From: Dehalococcoidia bacterium | GTDB taxonomy: Bacteria; Chloroflexota; Dehalococcoidia; Lucifugimonadales; Lucifugimonadaceae | Direction of reading: 5' to 3' | Assembly: GCA_012959765.1 (NCBI GenBank) | Contig: DUCO01000046.1 | Coordinates: forward strand, 1-64,000 | DNA length: 64,000 bases | Shown here: piece after piece, positions 43,846-53,461 of the stretch | Position numbering within the stretch: position 1 is the stretch's first letter | Layout of the letters: every line of letters starts with the position of its first letter | Made by a program: the position numbers and the translations under genes | Notes under the pieces: generated by a model | Database searches by the model: none | The model's input: the letters and a program-made list of their open reading frames with translations, nothing else | What the model was told of the DNA's origin: nothing

Positions 43846-44775
43846 ATGAATTTACTTGTAATCGGCGGTACGAAGTTCATTGGCTGAGCGGTTGTTGAAC
43901 GGACGACCGAATTAGGACACGAAGTGGGCGTATATCACCGCGGCGAGACCGAGCCAGAAGATCTGGTCGACGTGTTGCACATACATGGCGACAACATTGA
44001 TGTTGCTGACCAGCTCGACACGATCAAAGAGTTTGGTCCTGACGCTGTAATCGACACGACGCAGTTCGATACGCCGAGAACGCAGGCTGTCGTCGATGCT
44101 CTGACCGGTGTGGTCGATCGATACGTACTCGTCAGCAGCATGGACGTTTATATGGCTTACGGCCGGCTTCACAAAACGGAACCCGGTCCTTATCCGGAGT
44201 CGCCACGAACAGAAGAGAGCAAACTTCGAACGAAACCCGGCTTTGGTCACACAGAAGAGATCGGCAACCTCCACATCGAGCGAGTTGCCCTCGGGCAGGA
44301 TGCTCTCGACGTCACGATCACACGGTTGCCAGCCGTTTTCGGCCTCCATGACTATCAGCGCAGGGCCGGAGAAATGATCGACAAATTGCGGGAGTCAGGG
44401 AACGAACTGAGGTTGCACCCGTCGTACGCCGATTTCCACTGGACATGGGGATACGTGGAAAACATCGCCGACATGCTGATCGAGTGTGCGCTCGACAGAC
44501 GCCCCGGCACGCGTATCTACAACCTCGGGTATCCAGAAGCTTTGAGCTTCATGGAGATGCATGAACTGGTGGCAAGATTGATTGACTGGAAAGGTCGGAT
44601 TATTGCCACAGAAGAAACTACCGAAGTTCCAAAGCAAGATTTCGGCCAGCAATGGGGTTCCGACACCTCAAAGTTCAGACGGGATTTCGACTACACCGAG
44701 CGTTACTCGATAGAAAAAGCGTTCAAGCTAACCATCGACAGCGTGCAGCGAAGTGGTACCGACGAGCACGACTAG
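43846..44775 (+). pseudogene. NAD-dependent epimerase/dehydratase with an early TGA
   Basis: ATG 43846 has GGAGAG 8 nt upstream and begins NLLVIGGTKFIG, the Rossmann motif. Codon 14 is TGA (43885-43887), and the frame then continues to 44775 with no other stop (AVVERTTELGHEV ... YTERYSIEKAFK). Relatives usually have Arg at this place (FIGRAVV), so CGA to TGA is the simple origin. It is therefore a nonsense mutation rather than a recoding site. An internal GTG at 43924 would lose the cofactor motif. The last four bases overlap the convergent NHL gene. Confidence 0.75.
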
Positions 44776-45791
44776 CCCTCAGCTCGTCGCCACTTTCTCA
44801 GAGACGCCTGTTCCTGGCGCGGGTTCTGGTGGCGGCCCCATTCGACGTACGACACTTCGGCTACGTAAACGTTGCCCTGCGAGTCGATAGCCATGCTGTG
44901 CGGCCACAGGAACTGGTCTGGCTCGTTGCCAAACGTGTTGCTGCCGAATCTCGTCAAGCGGTTGCCGTCACGGTCGTACACAGCAACCCGGTTGCCGGTG
45001 TTTTCGTTCCCGCGTGTTGGCGAACCGTTCGTCGGACCCTGCTCCGCAACGTAAATGCGAACATCATCGCCAGTGCCAGTCACTTCAACCGCCACCGCCT
45101 TGTGCGAATTCCACTGCCGGCGGAACTCGCCATCGATCGAGAACACCTGCACACGGTGACTCTCGCGATCGCAAACAATCACTTCTTCATCGTCGATTAA
45201 TGCAAGGTTGTGCGGCAGATTGAACTCGCCGGGGTCGGTTCCTGCAGTGCCCCACGACAGGATGTGGTTGCCGTCTTTGTCCAAACGGTGCACACGAGAG
45301 TTGCCGTATCCATCGGAAATGAAAATATCGCCGGTCTTCTTGGAAATCGCCACGTCGGTCGGCTTGTTGAACATCTCGCCGCTCTGCGCTTCGGCAGGCT
45401 CGCCGGTACCGATCTGCATCAGGTACTCACCCGACGGCGACATCTTGTTGATCTGGTGCCCGGTGTCATCGACTAGCCATACGTTGCCTTCGTGGTCGAT
45501 AGTAATGGCGTGGGGTCGAGTGAACCACGTGTCCCAGAACTGCGATTTGTTTCCGTAGGGGTCGGTGAGAATTCGCACCTTGCCGGGTGGATTGTCGCTG
45601 CCCCACATGTCGATCACGTTGCCATCGGGATCGAACACCAGAACTGGCCTGTTGCCTCGGTTGAAAACGAAAACATTGTCGTTGGCATCAACCGCAACCG
45701 CCGTCGCTTCACGCAGCCAGAGCCCGTGCGGAACTTTCGCCCAACCGGGTACGGGTTCAAATACTGTGTTTGACGTTACGAGTTCAGGCAT
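44772..45791 (-). CDS. NHL-repeat six-bladed propeller protein (PAL-like)
   Basis: A 339-residue propeller. Recurrent units of the form GNVWLVDDTGHQINKMSPSG and GNSRVHRLDKDGNHILSWG give about six NHL blades. It resembles the lyase half of peptidyl-glycine amidating enzymes, whose bacterial homologues are mostly uncharacterised. There is no signal peptide. It is closely related to the protein at 57355-58389 (both share REATAV-VDAND-VFVFNRG-like N-terminal blades) and more distantly to 33147-34160. The role is unknown; such proteins could bind or degrade peptides or carbohydrates. Confidence 0.87.
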   Translation of the reverse strand: MPELVTSNTVFEPVPGWAKVPHGLWLREATAVAVDANDNVFVFNRGNRPVLVFDPDGNVIDMWGSDNPPGKVRILTDPYGNKSQFWDTWFTRPHAITIDHEGNVWLVDDTGHQINKMSPSGEYLMQIGTGEPAEAQSGEMFNKPTDVAISKKTGDIFISDGYGNSRVHRLDKDGNHILSWGTAGTDPGEFNLPHNLALIDDEEVIVCDRESHRVQVFSIDGEFRRQWNSHKAVAVEVTGTGDDVRIYVAEQGPTNGSPTRGNENTGNRVAVYDRDGNRLTRFGSNTFGNEPDQFLWPHSMAIDSQGNVYVAEVSYVEWGRHQNPRQEQASLRKWRRAEG

Positions 45792-45871
45792 TGGGTTTCG
45801 GCTTTGTAGCTCAGGGTCGGATTGCGACTGGACGTTTGTCGCTGCGAACGCATAGTACTGCCGATGCCGGG

Positions 45872-46426
45872 TTATTTGGAGTTGATGAGTGCCAGAATTC
45901 GCTCGATGTGGGGATTTCCGTCGATCTCGAGTACTTTGTGCCGCTGTTGATCCGCCTTGGCGCTAATTTTCGCTTCCGTAAGAATTTCGTCCTGGTTGTC
46001 GTCGATATCACCGATCTCGGTTTTGAGATTTTGTCTGGCGATAGTTCTCATGATGTGTAAGAGCCTCAGCCAGCCCGGGTAGCGATTATTTCGCCTTAGT
46101 TCGGCTTTCAAGTGACGCAGGAACACCCTCCAGAGCATGACTCGAAGGCGGGAGCGTATGTAGATCACCAGATCGGCTTCACGCCACAACTCCTGTGCCC
46201 ACCCGACATAGACTCCTTCAGCGATCCACGCTGGCTGAATCGCTATTTTGTGAACAACTGCTATTCGCTCGGATTCAGAAAGACCTTCATCTGTTCCAAT
46301 TTTCGTCCAGAGAAGGTGATCGAGTTCAAACGCTGGACTGCCAACTACCTCGGAGAGTTGTTTCATGAGAGTCGTCTTGCCGACTCCGGAACCGCCAGCG
46401 ATGTAGATTCTGCGAATTTCAGTCAT
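45872..46426 (-). CDS. small P-loop NTPase, adenylate-kinase-like (FlaR type)
   Basis: 184 residues with Walker A GGSGVGKTT at 10-18, a substrate-like ELDHLLW segment and the IAEGVYVGW strand. It then has the DLVIYIRSRLRVMLWRVFLRH lid region typical of the proteins annotated as 'DNA topology modulation protein FlaR' or AAA-type kinase-like. The nucleoside or other acceptor is unknown. No partner gene is clear. The C-terminal 30 residues are charged. Confidence 0.8.
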   Translation of the reverse strand: MTEIRRIYIAGGSGVGKTTLMKQLSEVVGSPAFELDHLLWTKIGTDEGLSESERIAVVHKIAIQPAWIAEGVYVGWAQELWREADLVIYIRSRLRVMLWRVFLRHLKAELRRNNRYPGWLRLLHIMRTIARQNLKTEIGDIDDNQDEILTEAKISAKADQQRHKVLEIDGNPHIERILALINSK

Positions 46427-46568
46427 GAATCGACTTTAGTCCGTTTTGGCGATCAAGAGATAACAATTCTTGGTAGATTTACGTGTCTGAATATTTCAAA
46501 GTGCCGACCCTAAAGTCGATGAATATCCGAATTACAGCCCGTACGAAACGAAAAGCAGGAAAAAACAA

Positions 46569-47375
46569 ATGTTTGCAGATTTGAGTGGAAAAGTAGCGCT
46601 GGTTACCGGTGGTGGTCAGGGTCTGGGACTCGGCATCGTGCTTAAACTGGCAGGTCAGGGTGCCGACATCGCAATCGGCGACATCAGCGATGAAACCGCA
46701 GCCGCAGCCGCAAAGCAGGTCGAGGCGATGGGCCGCAAGGCTTACACCGCCAACATGAACGTAACCGACAAGGACTCGATCATCGCCGCAGTTGAGAAGA
46801 TCACCACCGAAGCTGGTCAGATCGACATTCTGGTCAATAACGCGGGTGTCGCAGGTGCTCCCGGATCTACCGGAACCGGATTCCGAGACATTGACTGGGA
46901 TTTCACGTGGCAGGTAAACGTGAAGGGTCTCGCCGATGTGACAGAAGCCGTTCTCCCGCAGATGCGAGCACGACAGGCAGGGAAGATCATCAACATTTCT
47001 TCAGTTGCCGCCAAAGCCGCCAAGTACCAGACCGCTTACTACGCTACGACCAAGATGGCCGTCGTTGCCTACACCCAGGCGCTGGCTCGTGAGTTCGCAC
47101 TTGCGAACATCAACGTGAACGCAGTGGCTCCGGGTCGAATATGGACACAGTTCCACAAGGACTGGATGGCAGAGCGCGAGGCCCTTGGCGATGAGGCAGT
47201 AGCGGGCAAGGATAAGTTCGATGTGTTCATGGGCGCACTGAAAGAAGTTATCCCGATGGGTCGACCGCAGGAGCCGTCAGACATCGGCGCTCTCGTCACA
47301 TTCTTAGCCTCCGAAGAAGCCCGCAACATCACAGGCCAGACCATCCAATGCGATGGCGGCCAGGTAATGGTGTAA
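46569..47375 (+). CDS. SDR family oxidoreductase
   Basis: A 268-residue classical SDR. The cofactor motif [14 protein letters not shown], the catalytic Ser (NISSVAAK) and the intact YATTK (Tyr-x-x-x-Lys) are all present, in contrast with the SDR at 13718-14545. The C-terminal [10 protein letters not shown] is usual. It is probably an NAD(P)-dependent alcohol/ketone or sugar-acid dehydrogenase. GC-rich AGGAAAAAAC precedes the start. The gene converges with the cobT remnant, whose downstream open frame runs antisense into its 3' end. Confidence 0.92.
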   Translation: MFADLSGKVALVTGGGQGLGLGIVLKLAGQGADIAIGDISDETAAAAAKQVEAMGRKAYTANMNVTDKDSIIAAVEKITTEAGQIDILVNNAGVAGAPGSTGTGFRDIDWDFTWQVNVKGLADVTEAVLPQMRARQAGKIINISSVAAKAAKYQTAYYATTKMAVVAYTQALAREFALANINVNAVAPGRIWTQFHKDWMAEREALGDEAVAGKDKFDVFMGALKEVIPMGRPQEPSDIGALVTFLASEEARNITGQTIQCDGGQVMV

Positions 47376-47467
47376 CGACTCGCCTTTTCTGGTGCAGTTG
47401 GCATTTTTTCTGCAAGGTTGGTGGGGGTTGGCTGAGTAGCTGACCCTTGCCGCCGGGTAGTTTTTGT

Positions 47468-47496
47468 CCCTCCCTCCCAGACTGGGAGGGAGCAGA
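47468..47496. repeat. perfect GC hairpin at the broken end of cobT
   Basis: CTCCCTCCCAG and CTGGGAGGGAG flank a single base, giving an 11-bp stem. The cobT homology stops at its edge. It looks like a mobile palindromic unit related to the one around 39110-39220. Confidence 0.65.
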
Positions 47497-47774
47497 TTGT
47501 TTAATTCTCCAACGGCCTGCGGAAAGGCAGAAACGCCCTCCTCGACAACGCCATGATCGGCTGCTGCAATCACGACCCATTTGTCCTCAATTGCCGGCTT
47601 GTTTTTCCGCTGAATCCCGGCGAGTTGATAGGCAATATCTTCAAGTCGACCCAAACTTACGGCCGGTTTTGTTAATGTTTTTTGGCGCGCGCGGGCTATT
47701 TCTAGGTGCTTAAGGCTGATCGGTTCGATTTTGAACTGATTTTCACCATCGACCGGAAATGTCACATGTGACAT
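47497..47774 (-). pseudogene. cobT: cobT N-terminal remnant
   Basis: About 90 residues matching the N-terminus of nicotinate-nucleotide:dimethylbenzimidazole phosphoribosyltransferase: [19 protein letters not shown], then [18 protein letters not shown]. The full enzyme is about 350 residues; the remaining 260, including the catalytic Glu, are absent. The match ends at the hairpin at 47468-47496, beyond which the frame is unrelated. The start overlaps the cobO stop (TAATG), so the pair was once translationally coupled. CobT activates the lower ligand of cobalamin. Its loss suggests another copy elsewhere or reliance on a salvaged ligand. Confidence 0.85.
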
Positions 47775-48346
47775 TAGAATTCAACTCCTTTTTGAGCCGG
47801 AATTCCTTGATCGGCGTACGGATGCTTGATTTCTTGCATTTCGGTTACAAGATCGGCTACTTCGATGAGTTTCTCGTGTGCGTCGCGTCCTGTGATGATC
47901 AGGTTCAGCATTTTGGGCTTGTTGGCTATAACTTCTAGCACTTCATCGACGTCGATCCAGCCCCAGCTGATCGGGTAAGTTATCTCGTCGAGCATGATCA
48001 CGTCGTACTCGCCTGAAGTGATCTTTTCTTTGGCGATTTGCCAGCCGTTTTGCGCTAAAGCTTCGTCTTCCGAGAGATCCTTCGATGTCCAGCTAAAGCC
48101 TCGGCCTGAAGGAATCATCTCGATGCCAATTTTCTCGGCGGCCATCTGCTCACCGTACTTCGACTTTTCGCTCTTAATGAACTGAACCGCCATCGTGTTC
48201 ATCCCTCGGCCCCAGGCCCGAAGCATCATTCCAAATCCGGCGGTGGTTTTACCCTTGCCGTTCCCGGTGTTGATAACCAGCAGCCCTTTTCTGACCCGTT
48301 TCAGATTTGGGTGAGGCTTGTAATCGGTAGGTGGATTTATTGGCAT
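47774..48346 (-). CDS. cobO: cob(I)alamin adenosyltransferase CobO
   Basis: A 190-residue BtuR/CobO-type enzyme that transfers adenosyl from ATP to cob(I)alamin or corrinoid intermediates. The P-loop [14 protein letters not shown] lies at residues 26-39; [14 protein letters not shown] and the Walker B-like [13 protein letters not shown] follow. Length and motifs agree with the family. The stop shares one base with the cobT start. The VIT-type transporter gene lies 48 bp upstream on the same strand, so it may be co-transcribed. No cobalamin riboswitch is recognisable in the short gap. Confidence 0.96.
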   Translation of the reverse strand: MPINPPTDYKPHPNLKRVRKGLLVINTGNGKGKTTAGFGMMLRAWGRGMNTMAVQFIKSEKSKYGEQMAAEKIGIEMIPSGRGFSWTSKDLSEDEALAQNGWQIAKEKITSGEYDVIMLDEITYPISWGWIDVDEVLEVIANKPKMLNLIITGRDAHEKLIEVADLVTEMQEIKHPYADQGIPAQKGVEF

Positions 48347-48393
48347 TTATGTATCTCTTTTGACGCTAATTGGAGTCGTGTTGCCCTCGGCAA

Positions 48394-49164
48394 CTAAAGA
48401 TTGTCTGCGACGCCTCGCAGCGCCCAACCGATGCCATATGCGATAACCGCCGCCGCACCACCAACAGCGACCGTCTCGAATCCCGCCTTGATCTTGTTGG
48501 CGCCAACGACTCTTGCCTTGTAGATACCGATGGCGAAGAAAGTTGCGCCAGTCGCTATCGAACTCCACAGGAATGGGGTCGAAATACCGCCATCGACAAG
48601 CAAATTCTCGATAAACGGTGTGACCGGAACGATTCCTGCTACCAGGAACGCAACGAACGTCCACCAAGCTGCCCTTGCTGGTTCCGGACCTTCGAGCAGC
48701 AGCCCGTGCTCTTCGGTGAGCATTGTATCGACCCAAACTTGATCGTCCGAAGTAATCACCTCTACAACCTGTTCGAGCAGTTCACCTTCGAAACCTTTGC
48801 GTGCGTAGATCTGGCGAATTTCTTCGCGTTCGCCCTCAGGAATGAGTCGAATTTGTTCCTCTTCATCAGTGCGAATCATGTGGAGGAACTGCTGTTCAGC
48901 GCGCGTGCCAAGAAAGTTGCTGACAGCCATCGAAAAGCCATCTGCGATCAGGTTCGCAAGTCCGAGTATCACTACGATTCCAGCAGAAAGATCAGCACCC
49001 ACAACCCCAGCCACTATGGCGAACGTGGTGATCGTGCCGTCGATCCCGCCGTACACCATATCCTTCAGGTAGCTCTGCGGGGTGCCGTCTTCCAACCGCT
49101 GCCGCACCCTGTCTGGGGTGTGCATATCGTGCAGGTGTTCAGGACCGCTCAGGCTGGTGCCCAT
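48394..49164 (-). CDS. VIT1/CCC1 family iron/manganese transporter
   Basis: 256 residues. DMVYGGIDGTITTFAIVAGVVGA is the family's first helix signature, followed by NLIADGFSMAVSNFLG. A cytoplasmic metal-binding insert rich in Glu (residues about 95-155, EEEQIRLIPEGEREEIRQ) comes next, then three C-terminal helices. Homologues move Fe2+ or Mn2+ out of the cytosol or into stores. The strand and spacing suggest co-transcription with cobO and the epimerase gene at 49174, where the gap is 9 bp. Confidence 0.92.
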   Translation of the reverse strand: MGTSLSGPEHLHDMHTPDRVRQRLEDGTPQSYLKDMVYGGIDGTITTFAIVAGVVGADLSAGIVVILGLANLIADGFSMAVSNFLGTRAEQQFLHMIRTDEEEQIRLIPEGEREEIRQIYARKGFEGELLEQVVEVITSDDQVWVDTMLTEEHGLLLEGPEPARAAWWTFVAFLVAGIVPVTPFIENLLVDGGISTPFLWSSIATGATFFAIGIYKARVVGANKIKAGFETVAVGGAAAVIAYGIGWALRGVADNL

Positions 49165-49173
49165 CGAGTTCTC

Positions 49174-49935
49174 CTAGAAACCGTGACCCGCCGCACTATC
49201 CTGCGGAACGAATCCAAGCGTCTCTCTGGCATGTTCAATATCACGATACCGCGTCGGGTTGTCGGAGCATGCAAAGACTACTGCGAATTTGAGATCGTCT
49301 GGCGCATGCACTGCCTTATCGATCATCTGGAGGATGTCCCGATGGCTGCACCAGACCGACGCGTTTCGTGCGTTCAGAGGTACATCGTTGATCTCGACTT
49401 TTCCGACTCTAATACAGATTACCGACATGTCGTGTGTTTCCGAGTACATCTGGCCTAAGTTCTCGGTGAACATTTTGGATACCGAGTACATGCTGGTCAG
49501 GCGGGTGGCGGAATCGGTGGTGAGCATGGGGCGTGGCGATGGCATTTCGAAATCGGGATCGTTAACCAGTGATTTGATCGGGTCGTCCTTCTCGTATCCG
49601 GCAACTACTGCCCCGGTGCTTGCAGCAACAATGCGCTTTACACCAGCGATTCGGGATGCCTCGAACAGGTTGTAGACACCCATGATGTTCGCCTTCATGT
49701 GCGTTTCATCGGTGACGTTGCCGCGTGACGCCGCCATGTGAACGACGGTATCGACGCCTTCGAGTGCGGGCAGTATTCCCTCGATGCCGTCACCAATGTC
49801 GGTGGCGGTCGTCGGAAAGCCATCCACTTCACTTCTGCCAAGCGCGGTTACATCGTTGTTCTCGGCGAACTTGCGTCCTGCAAGCCCACCTATCAAACCA
49901 CTCATGCCTGTTACGAGTATTTTTCTGGATTTCAT
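49174..49935 (-). CDS. NAD-dependent epimerase/dehydratase (uronate dehydrogenase-like)
   Basis: 253 residues from ATG 49935. A longer in-frame start at 50043 adds 36 residues without family character and overlaps the recG end. The Rossmann motif VTGMSGLIGG, the VVHMAAS strand and the catalytic SMYSVSK (Tyr-x-x-x-Lys) are intact. The short length and the C-terminal VFACSDNPTRYRDIEHARETLGFVPQDSA resemble uronate dehydrogenase-type SDRs, which oxidise uronates to aldarates. This would fit the sugar-acid genes nearby, but it is an inference. Confidence 0.85.
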   Translation of the reverse strand: MKSRKILVTGMSGLIGGLAGRKFAENNDVTALGRSEVDGFPTTATDIGDGIEGILPALEGVDTVVHMAASRGNVTDETHMKANIMGVYNLFEASRIAGVKRIVAASTGAVVAGYEKDDPIKSLVNDPDFEMPSPRPMLTTDSATRLTSMYSVSKMFTENLGQMYSETHDMSVICIRVGKVEINDVPLNARNASVWCSHRDILQMIDKAVHAPDDLKFAVVFACSDNPTRYRDIEHARETLGFVPQDSAAGHGF

Positions 49936-49990
49936 CTGAACATGCTTGCTGTGGATAGGTGCGTTGGCAAATTTAATCCCATCTAGATGG

Positions 49991-52507
49991 CTATGAAAAC
50001 TCGGTGAAGTGGTTTGAAGTGACGCGTTCGAGCTCCTTCGCAAACACCGGGTTTGCGTTTAGCGAATCGAGCGTACCGTCAGCCATCAAGTCTGATGCTT
50101 CCCGGCGGGCGATTTGCAGCAGATCAACATCATCTATGGTCGCAACTTTCAGATCATCCCAGCCGCTCTGGCGAGTGCCCATATAGTCGCCGGGACCTCG
50201 TATTCGCAGGTCTTCTTCCGCCAGTTTGAAGCCATCGTTACTGTTCAGCACGACCTCGATTCGCTCGTTTGCCGTCTCGCCCTTCGAGTTCGTCATCAGC
50301 ACGCAGTAGCTAGCGTCTTCACCACGGCCAATTCGCCCACGCAACTGGTGCAGCTGGGCGAGACCGAAGCGCTGGGCGCTCATGATCATCATGACGGTAG
50401 CGTTCGGAATGTCGACACCGACTTCGATAACCGGAGTTGCCACCAGCACGTCGATCTCTCGTTTGCGAACCTTGTCCATCACCTCTTGCTTCTCGGGCAG
50501 TTTCATACGGCCGTGAAGCAACCCCACTGTCAGGTCTTTGAACTCACCCATCGATAGTCGTTCGAACTCTTCAAGCGCTGATGCAGCTTCGATCACGTCG
50601 GACGGTTCGATCAACGGGCAGACTACGAACGCCTGCCTGCCTTTGGCCACTTCGGTGCGGATCAGTTCGTAGGCGTTGTTTTCGGTGACGGTGTTGTTGG
50701 CGAGCATCGTCGTGATGGGCTTTCGGCCTTTGGGCAGGATTTTCAGTGTTGTGATGTCGAGATCGCCGTAAACGGTGAGTGCCAGCGTTCGAGGTATCGG
50801 CGTTGCCGACATCGCCAGCAGGTGCGGCCGAGGCTCTCGCTGGGTTAACGCACCTCGCTGTTCGACTCCGAAGCGGTGCTGCTCGTCGACCACTGCGAGC
50901 CCGAGTTTCGCGAACGCAACCTGTTCCTGCAGCAGTGCGTGGGTGCCGATTATGAGATCGGCTTCGCCCTCGGCGATCATCTGCTGGATGCGTTTTTTGA
51001 TCGATCCCTGAAGGCTTCCTATCAGCAGCACCATCGTAATTCGGCGATTGCCACTTCCCGGCAGACTGGCATGGCGCACGGCGTCTTTTGGCTCGCCCAG
51101 CAGCGATTCCGCCTTGAGCTGGTTCGCAATGCTCAGGAAATGCTGTTCAGCGAGAACTTCGGTAGGCGCCATAAGTGCGCCCTGATGCCCTGAGGTGTTC
51201 GTGGCAAGTAGCGCCGAGAGTGCGACGACCGTTTTTCCGCTTCCGACCTCACCTTGAAGTAGTCGACCCATCGGAATGCCGGTGGCCATGTCTTCTAGGA
51301 AGCTTGCCAGCGACTCGCTCTGGTCTATTGTCAGGTCGAAGTCGAGCGAATCCAGAAAGGCGTCTACTACTGGCTTGCCTTTGAGAGAATCGATCACAAT
51401 GCCGTTCTTACGGTGCCGCCACTCCGACTTCTTTTTGAGTGCGGCGAGTTGGTACATAAACAGTTCATCGAACGCCAGACGGCGTCGTGCCTGAAACTGT
51501 TGATCTGCCGAATCGGGATAGTGCATCGATTCGACCGCTTCTATGAGATTTGTGAACGAATGACGTTGCTTCAGGTCATCGGTCAGATACTCGTCCAACA
51601 ACGCCAGTCCGTTGTCGAGAGATTTTCTGGTTGCTGTTCGAATAGATCGCTGAACCAGACCGTCGGTCGATGGGTAGACCGGCAGTAGATTCCCGGCGTG
51701 GGTCAGCTGTAGATCGTCGCTTCCTGATTGGGATTGGGCAGCACTCGCAGGCAACTGGTCGTACTCGGGATTCTGCATCTGCGCCCGGCCGTTGAACTCC
51801 CGTATATCACCCGAGAACGCCACTATATCGCCGCGCTTGAACCTGTTTGCCAGGTACGCCTGCCTGAAAAATGTTGCTTCAAGAACGCCTGTGCCGTCGT
51901 TGATCAGGATCTTGGCAGCACCGGGTGGTGGTCCGATTTTCGCTGTTTCCGAACGGACCACACGCCCCGCAACAGTCATCTGCTCGCCAAATAGGACTTC
52001 GTATATTTTCGTTACCTGCGAGTAGTCGACGTGCCGGTTTGGGAACAGGCGAATCATGTCTCGCAGGTTCGTTACGTCGAGTTGTGCGAGCTTTGGACGG
52101 GTCGCTTTATGGATGAATTTCAAATCCTCAAGCGGAGTATCAAGCGTGTACACCACGTGAGCCCGCGAGGCGGTTTTTTTGGGAGCTTTGCGGGGTGTTG
52201 GCTTTTTAGTTGCTGGTGGAGAGTCGGGTACAGGGGTCGCAGCGCCGCGTAATCGGCCCATTACTGCTGATGCCCATCGATGTCGTTGTCCCGGTTGTAG
52301 TGCGGCGTAGTTCGTGCCTCGCAGCGGCTCGATATCGCGAAGCCACGGCATAGACGCAGTTGAACGTTCGATGAACTTGTCGAGACCTCCGGTTACGGCG
52401 CGATCCGTGAACTCGAGCTTTCGCTCCAACTCCAGAATGTTTCGAAGCGCGTTGGCGGCTCGATCGGTGTTGGGGGCTTGTGCCGTGTAGCGTCCACGCC
52501 CATTCAT
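49991..52507 (-). CDS. recG: ATP-dependent DNA helicase RecG
   Basis: An 838-residue superfamily 2 helicase that remodels stalled forks and branched DNA. The N-terminal region (1-150) is an extra basic domain (PPATKKPTPRKAPKKTA) seen in Chloroflexota-like RecG. The wedge/OB domain follows, then the helicase lobes with Walker A GEVGSGKTVV, DEQH, SATPIPRT, and the C-terminal QLRGRIGRG motif VI. It is the third gene of the minus-strand fakA-degV-recG unit; its start shares one base with the degV stop (TGATG). Confidence 0.96.
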   Translation of the reverse strand: MNGRGRYTAQAPNTDRAANALRNILELERKLEFTDRAVTGGLDKFIERSTASMPWLRDIEPLRGTNYAALQPGQRHRWASAVMGRLRGAATPVPDSPPATKKPTPRKAPKKTASRAHVVYTLDTPLEDLKFIHKATRPKLAQLDVTNLRDMIRLFPNRHVDYSQVTKIYEVLFGEQMTVAGRVVRSETAKIGPPPGAAKILINDGTGVLEATFFRQAYLANRFKRGDIVAFSGDIREFNGRAQMQNPEYDQLPASAAQSQSGSDDLQLTHAGNLLPVYPSTDGLVQRSIRTATRKSLDNGLALLDEYLTDDLKQRHSFTNLIEAVESMHYPDSADQQFQARRRLAFDELFMYQLAALKKKSEWRHRKNGIVIDSLKGKPVVDAFLDSLDFDLTIDQSESLASFLEDMATGIPMGRLLQGEVGSGKTVVALSALLATNTSGHQGALMAPTEVLAEQHFLSIANQLKAESLLGEPKDAVRHASLPGSGNRRITMVLLIGSLQGSIKKRIQQMIAEGEADLIIGTHALLQEQVAFAKLGLAVVDEQHRFGVEQRGALTQREPRPHLLAMSATPIPRTLALTVYGDLDITTLKILPKGRKPITTMLANNTVTENNAYELIRTEVAKGRQAFVVCPLIEPSDVIEAASALEEFERLSMGEFKDLTVGLLHGRMKLPEKQEVMDKVRKREIDVLVATPVIEVGVDIPNATVMMIMSAQRFGLAQLHQLRGRIGRGEDASYCVLMTNSKGETANERIEVVLNSNDGFKLAEEDLRIRGPGDYMGTRQSGWDDLKVATIDDVDLLQIARREASDLMADGTLDSLNANPVFAKELERVTSNHFTEFS

Positions 52508-53355
52508 CAGCTGTTTTCGGATCGAATAAGCCCAAGTCCAAGCATGCCCGGCCCAGCGTAGTTCCCTACAACCGGGCCGAGTTGCGCCACGACTGGTTCG
52601 CCGTCGGGAGCAAAGCTTGCCATTTCATTAGCGATATCTTGCGCGTCTATCTCGTCGGTCGTGTACAGAATCGCCAGTTTTTCCAGCGGTGCGTACTCTT
52701 CGACCAGCGCCTTGATTCTTGCTATGCCTTTTTTGCGACTACGTGCGCGCTCGAGCGGGTGAGCCTCGCCGTCTCTGAGAGTAAGAATGGGTCGAATCTT
52801 CAACAGCGATCCCACGAATCCCTGCGCCTTGCCAATTCGTCCGCCACGCACAAGGTACTTCATCGTGTCGACCATTCCGATAAACACCGCCCGTTCACTA
52901 GCGCTGTTGGCGAGTTCAACGGATCCTTCTAGGCTCATTCCCGCGGCAATCGCTTCGGCAACCTGAACGGCTGTCCAGCCGAGAGCCATCGACGCCTGTT
53001 CAGTGTTTACTACCTCGATTTTTGGCCCTGAAGAACCCATTTCAGCGACCGCGTTCACCGCTGAACCGTGGGTCAAACTCAGCTTTGCCGACAGGTGAAT
53101 CGAGATAATCTCATCGTGCGTTTCGCCAAGTTTTTCGTATATCTCAACGAACGATCCGACCGATGGCGCTGAAGTAGTTGGAATTACGCTTCGATCGGGA
53201 AGCCGCCTGTACATTTCGTCTGCAGAAATGGTTACTCCATCCAGATAGGTTTCGTCCTCGATGTGGACATTTAGCGGCACGACCGAAATGCCGTGCTGGG
53301 CGGCTATATCTGGCGGTAGGTCGGATGTACTGTCGGTGACGACTGCGATGCTCAT
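52507..53355 (-). CDS. DegV family fatty-acid-binding protein (FakB-like)
   Basis: A 282-residue DegV protein. TDSTSDLPPDIAAQHGISVVPL and LSTDG-type binding-loop motifs (TTSAPSVGSF, SIHLSAKLSLTHGSA) identify the family. FakB proteins bind a fatty acid and present it to FakA for phosphorylation. It lies directly downstream of fakA and translationally couples to recG. The acyl preference cannot be deduced from sequence. Confidence 0.93.
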   Translation of the reverse strand: MSIAVVTDSTSDLPPDIAAQHGISVVPLNVHIEDETYLDGVTISADEMYRRLPDRSVIPTTSAPSVGSFVEIYEKLGETHDEIISIHLSAKLSLTHGSAVNAVAEMGSSGPKIEVVNTEQASMALGWTAVQVAEAIAAGMSLEGSVELANSASERAVFIGMVDTMKYLVRGGRIGKAQGFVGSLLKIRPILTLRDGEAHPLERARSRKKGIARIKALVEEYAPLEKLAILYTTDEIDAQDIANEMASFAPDGEPVVAQLGPVVGNYAGPGMLGLGLIRSENS

Positions 53356-53461
53356 TAATGTGCTCCAATGACTGCGGAGTTACACAGGTTGGCGCCGGAT
53401 TGACTGATGCTCAGCGGGCAGCATCGTGTAAGCGCACCCCATGTGATGTCTGGCGTTCAGG

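Noticed and set aside
43846-43890. Second selenocysteine codon in the epimerase
   Set aside because: The TGA is at a position where relatives have Arg, there is no redox role, and no stem of the required type was seen.
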